DNA from: Octadecabacter sp.
Lineage (GTDB): Bacteria > Pseudomonadota > Alphaproteobacteria > Rhodobacterales > Rhodobacteraceae
Direction of reading: 5' to 3'
Length of the DNA stretch: 5,049 bases
NCBI GenBank assembly: GCA_018500065.2
Contig: JAHBAO020000266.1
Span: 1 to 5,049, forward strand
The notes below the pieces were generated by a model. That model had not been told where the DNA came from. It saw only the letters and a list, made by a program, of their open reading frames with translations, and did no database searches. Positions 1 to 5,049 of the stretch are shown in pieces; the stretch's first letter is position 1, and every line of letters starts with the position of its first letter. A program made the translations under genes and the position numbers.

Positions 1-47
1 AAAGCAGATTACCACTCAAATGACATTAGAAAAACTAAGGCTAGAAA

Positions 48-923
48 ATGCCAGTCACCCCGCCACGCCCCAAAGGACCGCCCCTCAACGCGCTGCGCGC
101 CTTTGAGGCCGCCGCGCGACTGGGCGGATTTTCTGCGGCGGCAGATGAACTCTGTGTTACGGCGGGCGCCATTTCGCAGCACATCCGTTCTCTCGAAGAC
201 TGGACTGGTCAGCCCTTGTTTGAACGCCGATCACACGGGGTGCAGCTTACCGCCGAAGGGCGTCATCTTTTACCGCAGCTGACGCACGCCTTTGATGCAA
301 TCGGGACCGCTGTGCGCGGTCTTCGCGACCTCTCTCAGGACCGCATTGTTACAATTGCCGCTCTCCCAAGCGTGGCGCAACTCTGGCTTCAACCACGCCT
401 TGGGCTGTTTCGTGAAGCATTAGGTAGGGTAAACTTGTCGGTTACGGTGGCCGAAACCCCGCCCAACCTTGATCGCGAGCTGTTTGATCTTAGCCTCTAT
501 ATGCGTGAACCGGATGCGCGCGACGGAGGTATCGTCCTTGTCTATGACAGTCTCATTCCGGTTTGCGCCCCTGATGTGGCTGCCCGTCTATCCACACCTG
601 CAGACCTTGCAGGCCAGACATTACTCCATGACGAAGTCTGGGCGAACGACTGGCCACGATGGGCGAATGCGGCAGGTGTAACCTTAACCCGCCCCGAGGA
701 CGGCCCACGCTTTTCGCTGTATTCAATGGCCGTTGAAGAGGCCAAGGCAAGCGCGGGGGTATTGATCGGCCACACTGCACTTCTGGATGGCGCAGTGGCG
801 GATGGCTCCCTCGTGATGCCGTTTAAGGAAACCATCAAATCGCCTTCCGCGTTGGTTGCTGATGTTGCACGTGGCCCGTTTGAAAACACCTTGCGGACTC
901 TCCTAACCACCCTCGCGTCCTAG
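48..923 (+). CDS. LysR-family transcriptional regulator, GcvA-like
   Basis: This is a complete 291-residue protein, the usual length for LysR-type regulators, which are cytoplasmic DNA-binding proteins controlled by a small effector. The N-terminal winged helix-turn-helix spans about residues 13-72, with the family pattern LNALRAFEAAARLGGFSAAA, then a recognition-helix segment (VTAGAISQHIRSLE) and the wing residues GQPLFERR and LTAEG. Residues about 98-290 form the periplasmic-binding-protein-like effector domain. The stretch LLHDEVWANDWPRWANAAG (192-210) is typical of the GcvA-like subgroup. The ATG at 48 is chosen because an AAGG (37-40) lies 7 bases upstream and the HTH begins only about 13 residues in. 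LysR regulators often control a divergent neighbour; any such gene lies outside the left edge. The target and effector cannot be told from sequence. It has no evident functional link to rpsT or the replication genes. Confidence 0.93.
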   Translation: MPVTPPRPKGPPLNALRAFEAAARLGGFSAAADELCVTAGAISQHIRSLEDWTGQPLFERRSHGVQLTAEGRHLLPQLTHAFDAIGTAVRGLRDLSQDRIVTIAALPSVAQLWLQPRLGLFREALGRVNLSVTVAETPPNLDRELFDLSLYMREPDARDGGIVLVYDSLIPVCAPDVAARLSTPADLAGQTLLHDEVWANDWPRWANAAGVTLTRPEDGPRFSLYSMAVEEAKASAGVLIGHTALLDGAVADGSLVMPFKETIKSPSALVADVARGPFENTLRTLLTTLAS

Positions 924-925
924 GC

Positions 926-943
926 TGCAAATGGATGTTTGCA
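926..943. repeat. Short inverted repeat just after the LysR gene
   Basis: TGCAAA (926-931) and TTTGCA (938-943) form a perfect 6-bp inverted repeat with a 6-base spacer, starting two bases after the regulator's stop codon. No T-tract follows, so it is not a convincing intrinsic terminator. Its right arm overlaps the proposed -35 hexamer of the rpsT promoter, so it could be a protein-binding dyad. The repeat is seen directly; any function is inference. Confidence 0.4.
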
Positions 944-967
944 ATACGCGCGCCCTCGGCCTATACG
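939..967 (+). promoter_or_regulatory. Candidate sigma70-type promoter for rpsT
   Basis: TTGCAA (939-944) matches the -35 consensus TTGACA at 4 of 6 positions. TATACG (962-967) matches TATAAT at 4 of 6, including the first four bases. The spacer is exactly 17 bases. Transcription would start near 974 and give a leader of about 108 bases before rpsT. Matches at this level can occur by chance, and no alternative in the gap 924-1081 looked better. Confidence 0.4.
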
Positions 968-1009
968 CAGCGCTGAAATGCGCGTGTAGCCCGCTATGGC
1001 TCGAATCAT

Positions 1010-1027
1010 CCGGTTCAGTGAACCCGG
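1010..1027 (+). promoter_or_regulatory. Hairpin/dyad in the predicted rpsT leader
   Basis: GGTTCA (1012-1017) and TGAACC (1019-1024) form a perfect dyad around a central G. As RNA it can fold as a stem GGTTC/GAACC with a 3-base loop AGT, extended by two C-G pairs (1010-1011 with 1026-1027) across a bulged C at 1025. It lies 55-72 bases before the rpsT start codon. S20 represses its own translation in E. coli, so a leader structure is plausible here, but there is no direct evidence that this hairpin is the target. Confidence 0.35.
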
Positions 1028-1081
1028 CGGCAGACGTGCGTTATAGAAATTTGAACACACGAACCGAAAGAGACTGATCAC

Positions 1082-1345
1082 ATGGCAAATTCACCACAAG
1101 CTAAAAAACGCGCACGTCAGAACGAAGCACGTTTTCAAGTAAACAAAGCACGCCGTTCACGTATCCGCACATTCCTGCGCAAAGCTGAAGAAGCGATTGC
1201 GTCTGGCGACAAAGACGCAGCAAAAGCTGCTGTTCAAGCCCTCCAGCCTGAACTGATGCGTGGCGTTTCCAAGGGCGTTTTCCACAAGAACACAGCGGCC
1301 CGTAAGATGTCCCGCCTAAGCGCACGCGTCAAAGCGATCGCTTAA
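1082..1345 (+). CDS. rpsT: 30S ribosomal protein S20
   Basis: This 87-residue, very basic, all-helical protein matches S20 in length and pattern throughout. S20 binds 16S rRNA (5' domain and the penultimate helix) early in 30S assembly in the cytoplasm. The N-terminal MANSPQAKKRARQNEARFQVNK segment is the characteristic rRNA-binding start, and the C-terminal GVFHKNTAARKMSRLSARVKAI is the conserved end helix. The ATG start is supported by the invariant MAN start and a purine-rich AAAGAGA (1067-1073) 8 bases upstream. It is probably transcribed alone: a promoter candidate lies in the preceding gap and a strong intrinsic terminator follows. Its position just upstream of dnaA is common in Rhodobacterales and related alphaproteobacteria. 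Nothing unusual is seen in the protein. Confidence 0.98.
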   Translation: MANSPQAKKRARQNEARFQVNKARRSRIRTFLRKAEEAIASGDKDAAKAAVQALQPELMRGVSKGVFHKNTAARKMSRLSARVKAIA

Positions 1346-1382
1346 TTTCGGTCGTTACCGATTCTACAATTTTTTGAACTTG

Positions 1383-1413
1383 AGGCGGTCCAGTAGGGCC
1401 GCCTTTTGTTTTT
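1383..1413 (+). terminator. Rho-independent terminator of rpsT
   Basis: AGGCGGTCC (1383-1391) pairs with GGGCCGCCT (1396-1404) as a 9-bp GC-rich stem with one G·U wobble (T1389·G1398) and the tetraloop AGTA. It runs straight into TTTTGTTTTT (1404-1413). It sits 37 bases after the rpsT stop codon. A weaker hairpin, TCGGT/ACCGA at 1348-1361, lies just before it, with six T residues at 1370-1375. The main element should separate rpsT transcription from the dnaA region. Confidence 0.9.
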
Positions 1414-1455
1414 AAGGTCTAATGTTTACCATCAGCCGCATCGACTTTTCCTTGA

Positions 1456-1556
1456 GATTCAACGGGCGGTTAGATTCGTTTCATCCCATTGCCTGTCAAG
1501 GCCATTAACGCTGTTGAAATCGAACATGACACACGGCTAATTTTGCTGAGTGATTC
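1456..1556. promoter_or_regulatory. Cluster of three GANTC sites upstream of dnaA
   Basis: GATTC occurs at 1456-1460, 1473-1477 and 1552-1556. GANTC is the recognition site of CcrM, the cell-cycle adenine methyltransferase conserved in most alphaproteobacteria. In Caulobacter, methylation of a GANTC site in the dnaA promoter region influences dnaA expression. Three sites in about 100 bases is denser than the roughly one per 256 expected by chance. The sites are read directly; a role in dnaA timing is inference. Confidence 0.4.
1514..1541 (+). promoter_or_regulatory. Candidate dnaA promoter
   Basis: TTGAAA (1514-1519) matches the -35 consensus at 5 of 6 positions. GCTAAT (1536-1541) matches the -10 consensus at 4 of 6, and the spacer is 16 bases. 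Transcription would begin near 1548, giving a leader of about 350 bases before dnaA that includes all the hairpins at 1561-1750. One GANTC site (1552-1556) would fall right at the start. It is a weak candidate; other start sites closer to dnaA are possible. Confidence 0.3.
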
Positions 1557-1560
1557 ATTT

Positions 1561-1750
1561 CGTTCCTGGGGGAACGTGGTACTTTAAAACATGGAGTGCA
1601 CCGACGTCTACGGACCGTAAGTTGGCGTAAAACGGTCTCTGACCGATCGATGTTTTGGCACTTTCGTGCATCAAGGTGTGGGACCCTTGCAGCGCATTAA
1701 GGCAGACCACGCATTTTCCAGTGCTGACTGTAGTTAAGGGATGTTCCCTT
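1561..1750 (+). ncRNA. Hairpin-rich segment: possible dnaA leader RNA or small RNA
   Basis: Several short perfect inverted repeats follow one another: CGTTCC/GGAACG (1561-1576, loop TGGG), TACGG/CCGTA (1609-1619), CGGTC/GACCG (1633-1645, loop TCT), GCAC/GTGC (1658-1669, loop TTTC), CAAGG/CCTTG (1672-1689) and AAGGGA/TCCCTT (1736-1750, loop TGT). AAAACAT (1586-1592) can also pair with ATGTTTT (1650-1656), enclosing the second and third. None is followed by a T-tract. The repeats are seen directly. That they form a functional RNA is inference, and I recognise no known RNA family here. Confidence 0.25.
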
Positions 1751-1886
1751 GGTGCAGCCGGCTCAACGCATCGGCGCAAGACAAGTCATCGCAGGGTATT
1801 TGCTGCGCGCTGTTGTTGTGTCTTGCTGGGAACGAATTGGGGCGCAGACGATGGTGGCAGCCATCCGAGCACATAAAAGGGACAAC

Positions 1887-1891
1887 GGGGA
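1887..1891 (+). promoter_or_regulatory. dnaA ribosome binding site
   Basis: GGGGA (1887-1891) lies 4 bases before the ATG at 1896, and AAAAGGGA lies a little further upstream (1875-1882). These sites favour the ATG at 1896 over the in-frame ATG at 1851 and GTG at 1749, neither of which has a comparable site. Confidence 0.5.
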
Positions 1892-1895
1892 CAGT

Positions 1896-3236
1896 ATGAC
1901 GAACGTGCAGTGGGACAAGGTAAAATCGGACATGCGCGCCGCAATTGGCGCAGGCAACTACAAGAGCTGGATTGAACCGCTCTCCCTCGTGACCGCATCC
2001 GAAGGCGTTGCGCGCATCGGCGCGCCCAGCCCTTTCGTTGGTGACTACGTTGGCAAAACCTACGGCGACCAAATCATCTACCACCTCAACCGTCATGGCA
2101 TGGCCGTCCAGCGCCTCGCATTTGATGTTGAGGGTGCCGCCAACACACCCGCAAAGCCGACAGCAAAAACCGCCGCGAACAAGCCTGCGAATGCCCAAGC
2201 GGATGCACAGCCCGACCAGCGCTTCACATTCGACAGCTTCGTAGTCGGCAAACCGAACGAGCTTGCCCATGCCGCCGCCAAACGCGTCGCCGAAGGTGGC
2301 CCAACCACGTTCAACCCGCTGTTTCTGTATGGTGGTGTTGGCTTGGGTAAAACCCACCTGATGCACGCCATCGCGCACGAGCTTGGCGAGAAACGCCCAG
2401 ACCTCAACGTGCTTTATGTGTCTGCCGACCAGTTCATCTATCGTTTCATCTCTGCGCTACGGGATCGCAAGATGATGGACTTCAAACAGCATTTCCGCTC
2501 TGTTGACGTGCTGATGGTCGATGACATCCAGTTCCTAGAAGGCAAAGAATCCACGCAAGAAGAATTCTTCCACACGTTCAACGCGCTGGTCGATCTCGGC
2601 AAACAAATTATCATTTCCGCCGACCGCGCACCGGGCGAAATCCGTGACCTGTCAGAGCGCATCAAGTCGCGTCTGCAATGCGGTCTCGTCGTTGACCTGC
2701 ACCCGACAGACTATGAACTCCGCCTCGGCATTCTGCACGCCAAGCAAGAGATGTTCGTCAACGTCTACCCCGGCGTTGAAATCGCCACGGGTGTTCTCGA
2801 ATTCCTCGCACACCGCATTTCCAGCAACGTCCGCGTTCTTGAAGGCGCATTGAACCGCCTTTATGCACTCGCATCCCTCGTGGGTCGCACCGTGTCCGTT
2901 GAGATGGCTCAGGATTGTCTGTCGGACATCTTGCGTGCCTCTGATCGCAAGCTCACCATCGAAGAAATTCAGCGCAAAGTGTCCGAACACTACGACATTC
3001 GCCTCTCCGACATGCTTGGCCCAAAGCGCACGCGTACACTGGCGCGCCCGCGTCAGGTTGCGATGTGGCTGTGTAAACAGCTCACCAGCCGCTCCTTGCC
3101 TGAGATCGGCCGCAAGTTCGGCAAACGCGACCACACCACAATCATGCATGGCGTGCGCAAAATTGATGAATTGCGTCAATCTGACAGTCAGATCGCCGAT
3201 GATCTGGAAATGCTGCGCCGCGCGCTGGAAGACTAG
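1896..3236 (+). CDS. dnaA: Chromosomal replication initiator protein DnaA
   Basis: From the ATG at 1896 the protein is 446 residues, within the usual DnaA range. Domain I (about 1-80) has the typical start WDKVKSDMRAAIGAGNYKSWIEPL. Domain II is a short Ala/Pro/Lys-rich linker (81-107). Domain III is the AAA+ ATPase: Walker A GGVGLGKT (146-153), Walker B VLMVDD (205-210), sensor 1 around SADR (241-244), box VII with R255 and the likely arginine finger R259, and sensor 2 R313 in NVRVLEGALNR. Domain IV binds DnaA boxes: R384 in ARPRQ and the signature IGRKFGKRDHTTIMHGVRKI (404-423). ATP-DnaA oligomerises on the origin, opens it and recruits helicase. The frame stays open upstream to 1749, but that extension (VQPAQRIGARQ…) has no DnaA similarity. 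dnaN follows after 82 bases with no terminator between. Confidence 0.98.
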   Translation: MTNVQWDKVKSDMRAAIGAGNYKSWIEPLSLVTASEGVARIGAPSPFVGDYVGKTYGDQIIYHLNRHGMAVQRLAFDVEGAANTPAKPTAKTAANKPANAQADAQPDQRFTFDSFVVGKPNELAHAAAKRVAEGGPTTFNPLFLYGGVGLGKTHLMHAIAHELGEKRPDLNVLYVSADQFIYRFISALRDRKMMDFKQHFRSVDVLMVDDIQFLEGKESTQEEFFHTFNALVDLGKQIIISADRAPGEIRDLSERIKSRLQCGLVVDLHPTDYELRLGILHAKQEMFVNVYPGVEIATGVLEFLAHRISSNVRVLEGALNRLYALASLVGRTVSVEMAQDCLSDILRASDRKLTIEEIQRKVSEHYDIRLSDMLGPKRTRTLARPRQVAMWLCKQLTSRSLPEIGRKFGKRDHTTIMHGVRKIDELRQSDSQIADDLEMLRRALED

Positions 3237-3248
3237 GCATTAAACCCT

Positions 3249-3257
3249 TGTGGATGG
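3249..3257 (-). promoter_or_regulatory. Weak DnaA-box-like site between dnaA and dnaN
   Basis: TGTGGATGG reads CCATCCACA on the reverse strand, which matches the DnaA box TTATCCACA at 7 of 9 positions with the ATCCACA core intact. It lies 13 bases after the dnaA stop codon. A single imperfect box may be chance, but autoregulation of the operon by DnaA would fit its position. Confidence 0.25.
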
Positions 3258-3264
3258 GCTAAAA

Positions 3265-3310
3265 TCCGCTAGTTTTGGCGTCCCGACATCTTGCGGGCAT
3301 CACTAGCGGA
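3265..3310 (+). promoter_or_regulatory. Inverted repeat masking part of the dnaN ribosome binding site
   Basis: TCCGCTAGT (3265-3273) and ACTAGCGGA (3302-3310) are perfect 9-base inverted complements, with an inner stem CCCG/CGGG (3282-3285 with 3294-3297) and an 8-base loop. The 3' arm contains GGA of the dnaN Shine-Dalgarno GGAGA (3308-3312), which lies 6 bases before the ATG. In RNA this would partly hide the ribosome binding site. No T-tract follows on the + strand, so it is not a terminator. The pairing is seen directly; a role as a translational switch or a protein operator is inference. Confidence 0.55.
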
Positions 3311-3318
3311 GACAAGCC

Positions 3319-4437
3319 ATGAAACTCAGCATCGAACGCGCATCACTGCTTAAGGCCGTGGCACAAGCTCAATCCGTTGTGGAACGCCGCAACACCATCC
3401 CGATCCTCGCAAACGTGCTGATCGAAGCCGAGGGCAACGAGGCAACATTCCGCGCAACCGATCTTGACATCGAAGTCGTCGATAAAACCGCAGCCGTTGT
3501 TGAACGGGTAGGGGCTACCACAGTCTCCGCCGTGACGCTGAACGAAATTGTCCGCAAACTTCCAGAGGGGGCACTCGTCACCCTGACAGAAGACAGCGCA
3601 TCCGGCCGCCTGACGATCGAAGCGGGCCGTTCCAATTTCTCACTCGCGACATTGCCCAAGGAAGACTTTCCTGTGATGGCCACGTCCGATTACGCGGCAA
3701 ACTTCTCGTGCCCAGCACCTGTTCTGCGCCGCCTGTTCGACAAATCCAAATTCGCGATCTCGACCGAGGAAACCCGTTACTACCTCAACGGCGTTTACAT
3801 GCACGTCTCTGAATCCGATGGCGGCAAAGTCCTGCGCTGCGTCGCGACAGACGGTCACCGCTTAGCGCGCATTGATGCAGACCTGCCCGAAGGCGCAGAT
3901 GGCATGGCCGGCGTTATCGTGCCGCGCAAAACCGTTGGCGAGCTGCGCAAGCTTCTGGATGACGACGACATGAAAATCGCCGTCTCCGTCTCTGAGACCA
4001 AAATCCGCTTCGCAACGCCCGACATCACCCTGACATCTAAAGTCATCGACGGCACCTTCCCAGACTACACCCGCGTGATTCCACAAGGAAACACCCGCAA
4101 AATGGAAGTCGACGCCGCAGAATTCGCCAAAGCAGTGGACCGCGTTGCTACGGTTTCCTCTGAACGCTCTCGCGCGGTGAAATTGCAGCTAGATGAGGAC
4201 CGCCTGATCCTGTCGGTCAACGCACCGGACTCCGGCGCTGCCGAAGAAGAACTCGCCGTGGCTTACGGTGACGAGCGCCTCGAAATCGGCTTCAACGCAA
4301 AATACCTGCTCGAAATCGCATCCCAGGTGGACCGCGAAAACGCCGTCTTCATGTTCAATTCATCCGGCGACCCGACGCTGATGCGCGAAGGCAACGACAC
4401 CAGCGCGATCTACGTCGTTATGCCGATGCGCGTGTAA
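3319..4437 (+). CDS. dnaN: DNA polymerase III subunit beta (sliding clamp)
   Basis: This complete 372-residue protein has the size of the bacterial β clamp (366 in E. coli). The clamp dimerises into a ring around DNA, tethers polymerase III and other partners, and takes part in DnaA-ATP inactivation in many bacteria. Three similar domains are expected at about 1-125, 126-253 and 254-372. Recognisable segments are MKLSIERASLLKAVAQAQSV and VERRNTIPIL at the start, ATDLDIEV (47-54), RYYLNGVYMH (153-162), ATDGHRLA (176-183), DGTFPDY (244-250), and the C-terminal YVVMPMRV, where the M-P-M-R end contributes to the partner-binding cleft. The start is fixed by the conserved N-terminus and a GGAGA 6 bases upstream. 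That ribosome site is embedded in an inverted repeat. recF follows after 53 bases. No unusual residues are seen. Confidence 0.98.
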   Translation: MKLSIERASLLKAVAQAQSVVERRNTIPILANVLIEAEGNEATFRATDLDIEVVDKTAAVVERVGATTVSAVTLNEIVRKLPEGALVTLTEDSASGRLTIEAGRSNFSLATLPKEDFPVMATSDYAANFSCPAPVLRRLFDKSKFAISTEETRYYLNGVYMHVSESDGGKVLRCVATDGHRLARIDADLPEGADGMAGVIVPRKTVGELRKLLDDDDMKIAVSVSETKIRFATPDITLTSKVIDGTFPDYTRVIPQGNTRKMEVDAAEFAKAVDRVATVSSERSRAVKLQLDEDRLILSVNAPDSGAAEEELAVAYGDERLEIGFNAKYLLEIASQVDRENAVFMFNSSGDPTLMREGNDTSAIYVVMPMRV

Positions 4438-4473
4438 CTGCTGTCGATTTGAGTTTTTTTTACCACGATGAAG

Positions 4474-4480
4474 AAGGAGG
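4474..4480 (+). promoter_or_regulatory. Strong Shine-Dalgarno site for recF
   Basis: AAGGAGG is a full match to the anti-Shine-Dalgarno complement, 10 bases before the ATG at 4491, slightly longer than ideal. It is the best ribosome binding site in the window and fixes the recF start. Upstream is a run of eight T residues (4454-4461) with no hairpin before it, so dnaN transcription probably reads through into recF. Confidence 0.75.
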
Positions 4481-4490
4481 GTCGCGCGTA

Positions 4491-5049
4491 ATGTCGGCCC
4501 TTTTTCTGTCGCGGCTAACCTTGTCCCACTTCCGCTCACACAAGCGCGCGGGTCTAGACCTCGACGGACGTCCTGTAGCGATCTATGGCCCCAACGGTGC
4601 GGGCAAAACCAACATCCTCGAAGCCGTCTCGATCCTATCTCCGGGTCGCGGGCTACGTAGCGCCAGTTCGCAAGACATGACGCGTCGCCCCGAAGCGCTC
4701 GGCTGGAAAGTCACCGCAGACCTAAACTCCCTCAACCATCACCACGAAATCGAAGCGTGGTCCGAAAACGGCGCATCCCGTCAAACAAAGATCGACGGCA
4801 AAGCCGCCGCGCAGGTCGCGCTGGGCCGCATCGGCCGCGTCCTTTGGCTCATCCCCGCGATGGATCGTCTCTGGATTGAAGGTGCCGAAGGCCGCCGCCG
4901 CTTCCTTGACCGCGCCACGTTGTCATTCGAACCCCTCCACGCCGAAGCTGTCCTGTCCTATGAAAAGGCTATGCGCGAGCGTAACCGTCTCCTGAAAGAC
5001 ATGGTGCGCGATGCCCACTGGTACGCGGCCCTCGAACGTCAGATGGCGG
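4491..5049 (+). CDS. recF: DNA replication and repair protein RecF (3' end outside window)
   Basis: The first 186 residues are present; the family is usually about 360-380 residues, so roughly half is missing at the window edge, with no internal stop. RecF is an SMC/ABC-like ATPase that binds DNA at single-strand gaps and, with RecO and RecR, helps load RecA. Visible family features are the N-terminal LSRLTLSHFRSHKRAGLDLD, the Walker A motif GPNGAGKT (33-40) followed by NILEAVSIL, SPGRGLR (50-56), the LWLIPAMDRLWIEG segment (118-131) and RRRFLDR (135-141). Signature and Walker B motifs would lie beyond the edge. The ATG is chosen for the full Shine-Dalgarno match upstream and the standard N-terminus. 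It is the third gene of the likely dnaA-dnaN-recF operon. Confidence 0.96.
   Translation, partial: MSALFLSRLTLSHFRSHKRAGLDLDGRPVAIYGPNGAGKTNILEAVSILSPGRGLRSASSQDMTRRPEALGWKVTADLNSLNHHHEIEAWSENGASRQTKIDGKAAAQVALGRIGRVLWLIPAMDRLWIEGAEGRRRFLDRATLSFEPLHAEAVLSYEKAMRERNRLLKDMVRDAHWYAALERQMA

Larger units (their letters stand above)
1414..1895. other. Gene-free region upstream of dnaA
   Basis: These 482 bases between the rpsT terminator and dnaA contain no convincing gene. Short open frames exist (for example + strand 1655-1876 and - strand 1555-1779), but they have no recognisable protein pattern and no good ribosome binding site. The region holds three GANTC sites (1456, 1473, 1552), a candidate promoter near 1514-1541 and a series of short hairpins between 1561 and 1750. 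Only weak DnaA-box-like sites are seen: 1714-1722 fits TTWTNCACA at 7 of 9, and 1665-1673 on the reverse strand also at 7 of 9. There is no strongly AT-rich unwinding element. A replication origin here is therefore not supported, though origins often lie near dnaA. Confidence 0.7.

Noticed and set aside
588..596. DnaA-box-like CTATCCACA (8 of 9) inside the LysR gene
   Set aside because: It is a single copy inside a coding sequence with no neighbouring boxes, so chance is the simplest explanation.
1001..1024. tRNA T-arm-like string (TCGAATC followed by GGTTCAGTGAACC)
   Set aside because: There is no matching acceptor stem, anticodon arm or D-arm around it, so it is not a tRNA gene or fragment.
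1278..1286. DnaA-box-like TTTTCCACA inside rpsT
   Set aside because: It encodes the conserved VFHKN segment of S20, so the bases are explained by the protein, and it is isolated.
1332..1343. 12-bp palindrome AAGCGATCGCTT at the end of rpsT
   Set aside because: It encodes the conserved C-terminal residues of S20 and is a single copy, so it is best explained by codon choice.
1505..1519. CtrA site (TTAA-N7-TTAA) upstream of dnaA
   Set aside because: TTAA at 1505-1508 is followed after 7 bases by GAAA, not TTAA. Only half of the motif is present.
1414..1895. Replication origin (oriC) upstream of dnaA
   Set aside because: No perfect or near-perfect DnaA boxes cluster here. Only isolated 7-of-9 matches are seen, and there is no pronounced AT-rich unwinding stretch. 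GC-skew or origin-mapping data would be needed to claim an origin.
1749..1895. N-terminal extension of DnaA from GTG 1749 or ATG 1851
   Set aside because: The added residues have no DnaA character. Typical DnaA proteins begin at the W-x-K-V helix reached from the ATG at 1896, which also has a ribosome binding site.
1734..2378. 214-codon open frame on the - strand over dnaA
   Set aside because: It lies antisense to clearly conserved dnaA codons, has no recognisable protein features, and is a codon-bias shadow.
2652..3179. 175-codon open frame on the - strand over the 3' half of dnaA
   Set aside because: It is antisense to the AAA+ and DNA-binding domains of dnaA, with no domain pattern of its own.
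4454..4461. T-run as a terminator between dnaN and recF
   Set aside because: No stem precedes the eight T residues, so an intrinsic terminator is not supported.

Overview
The window carries a conserved chromosomal replication-gene block: rpsT – dnaA – dnaN – recF (cut by the window edge), preceded by a GcvA-like LysR regulator. All genes are on the + strand. Protein features point to an alphaproteobacterium, most likely Rhodobacterales (Roseobacter-type). The clues are an S20 starting MANSPQAKKRARQNE, a short-linker DnaA ending in the IGRKFGKRDHTTIMHG helix, a β clamp starting MKLSIERASLLKA and ending MPMRV, and the gene order rpsT-dnaA-dnaN-recF. Coding GC looks moderate, nearer 55-58% than the 65% of many relatives. 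No species can be named from this sequence alone.

Layout. Positions 1-47 are the end of an intergenic region. 48-923 is a complete LysR-type regulator. 924-1081 is the rpsT upstream region, with a possible sigma70-type promoter and two short dyads. 1082-1345 is rpsT, closed by a strong intrinsic terminator at 1383-1413. 1414-1895 is a 482-base gene-free region leading into dnaA. It holds three clustered GANTC sites (potential CcrM methylation targets), a weak promoter candidate and a run of short hairpins between 1561 and 1750. dnaA runs 1896-3236, dnaN 3319-4437 and recF 4491 to beyond the window end.

How the genes work together. DnaA opens the origin, DnaN is the sliding clamp that gives polymerase III its processivity, and RecF acts at single-strand gaps to help load RecA. 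No intrinsic terminator separates the three genes, so they probably form one operon, possibly with internal promoters. rpsT is insulated from dnaA by its own terminator.

The most interesting signals are non-coding. A perfect 9-bp inverted repeat in the dnaA-dnaN gap has a 3' arm that includes part of the dnaN Shine-Dalgarno sequence, which suggests translational control of the clamp. The dnaA leader region is rich in hairpins and contains a mutually exclusive pairing arrangement. No mobile element, CRISPR array, tRNA gene or new gene system is visible. The coding content is ordinary housekeeping.
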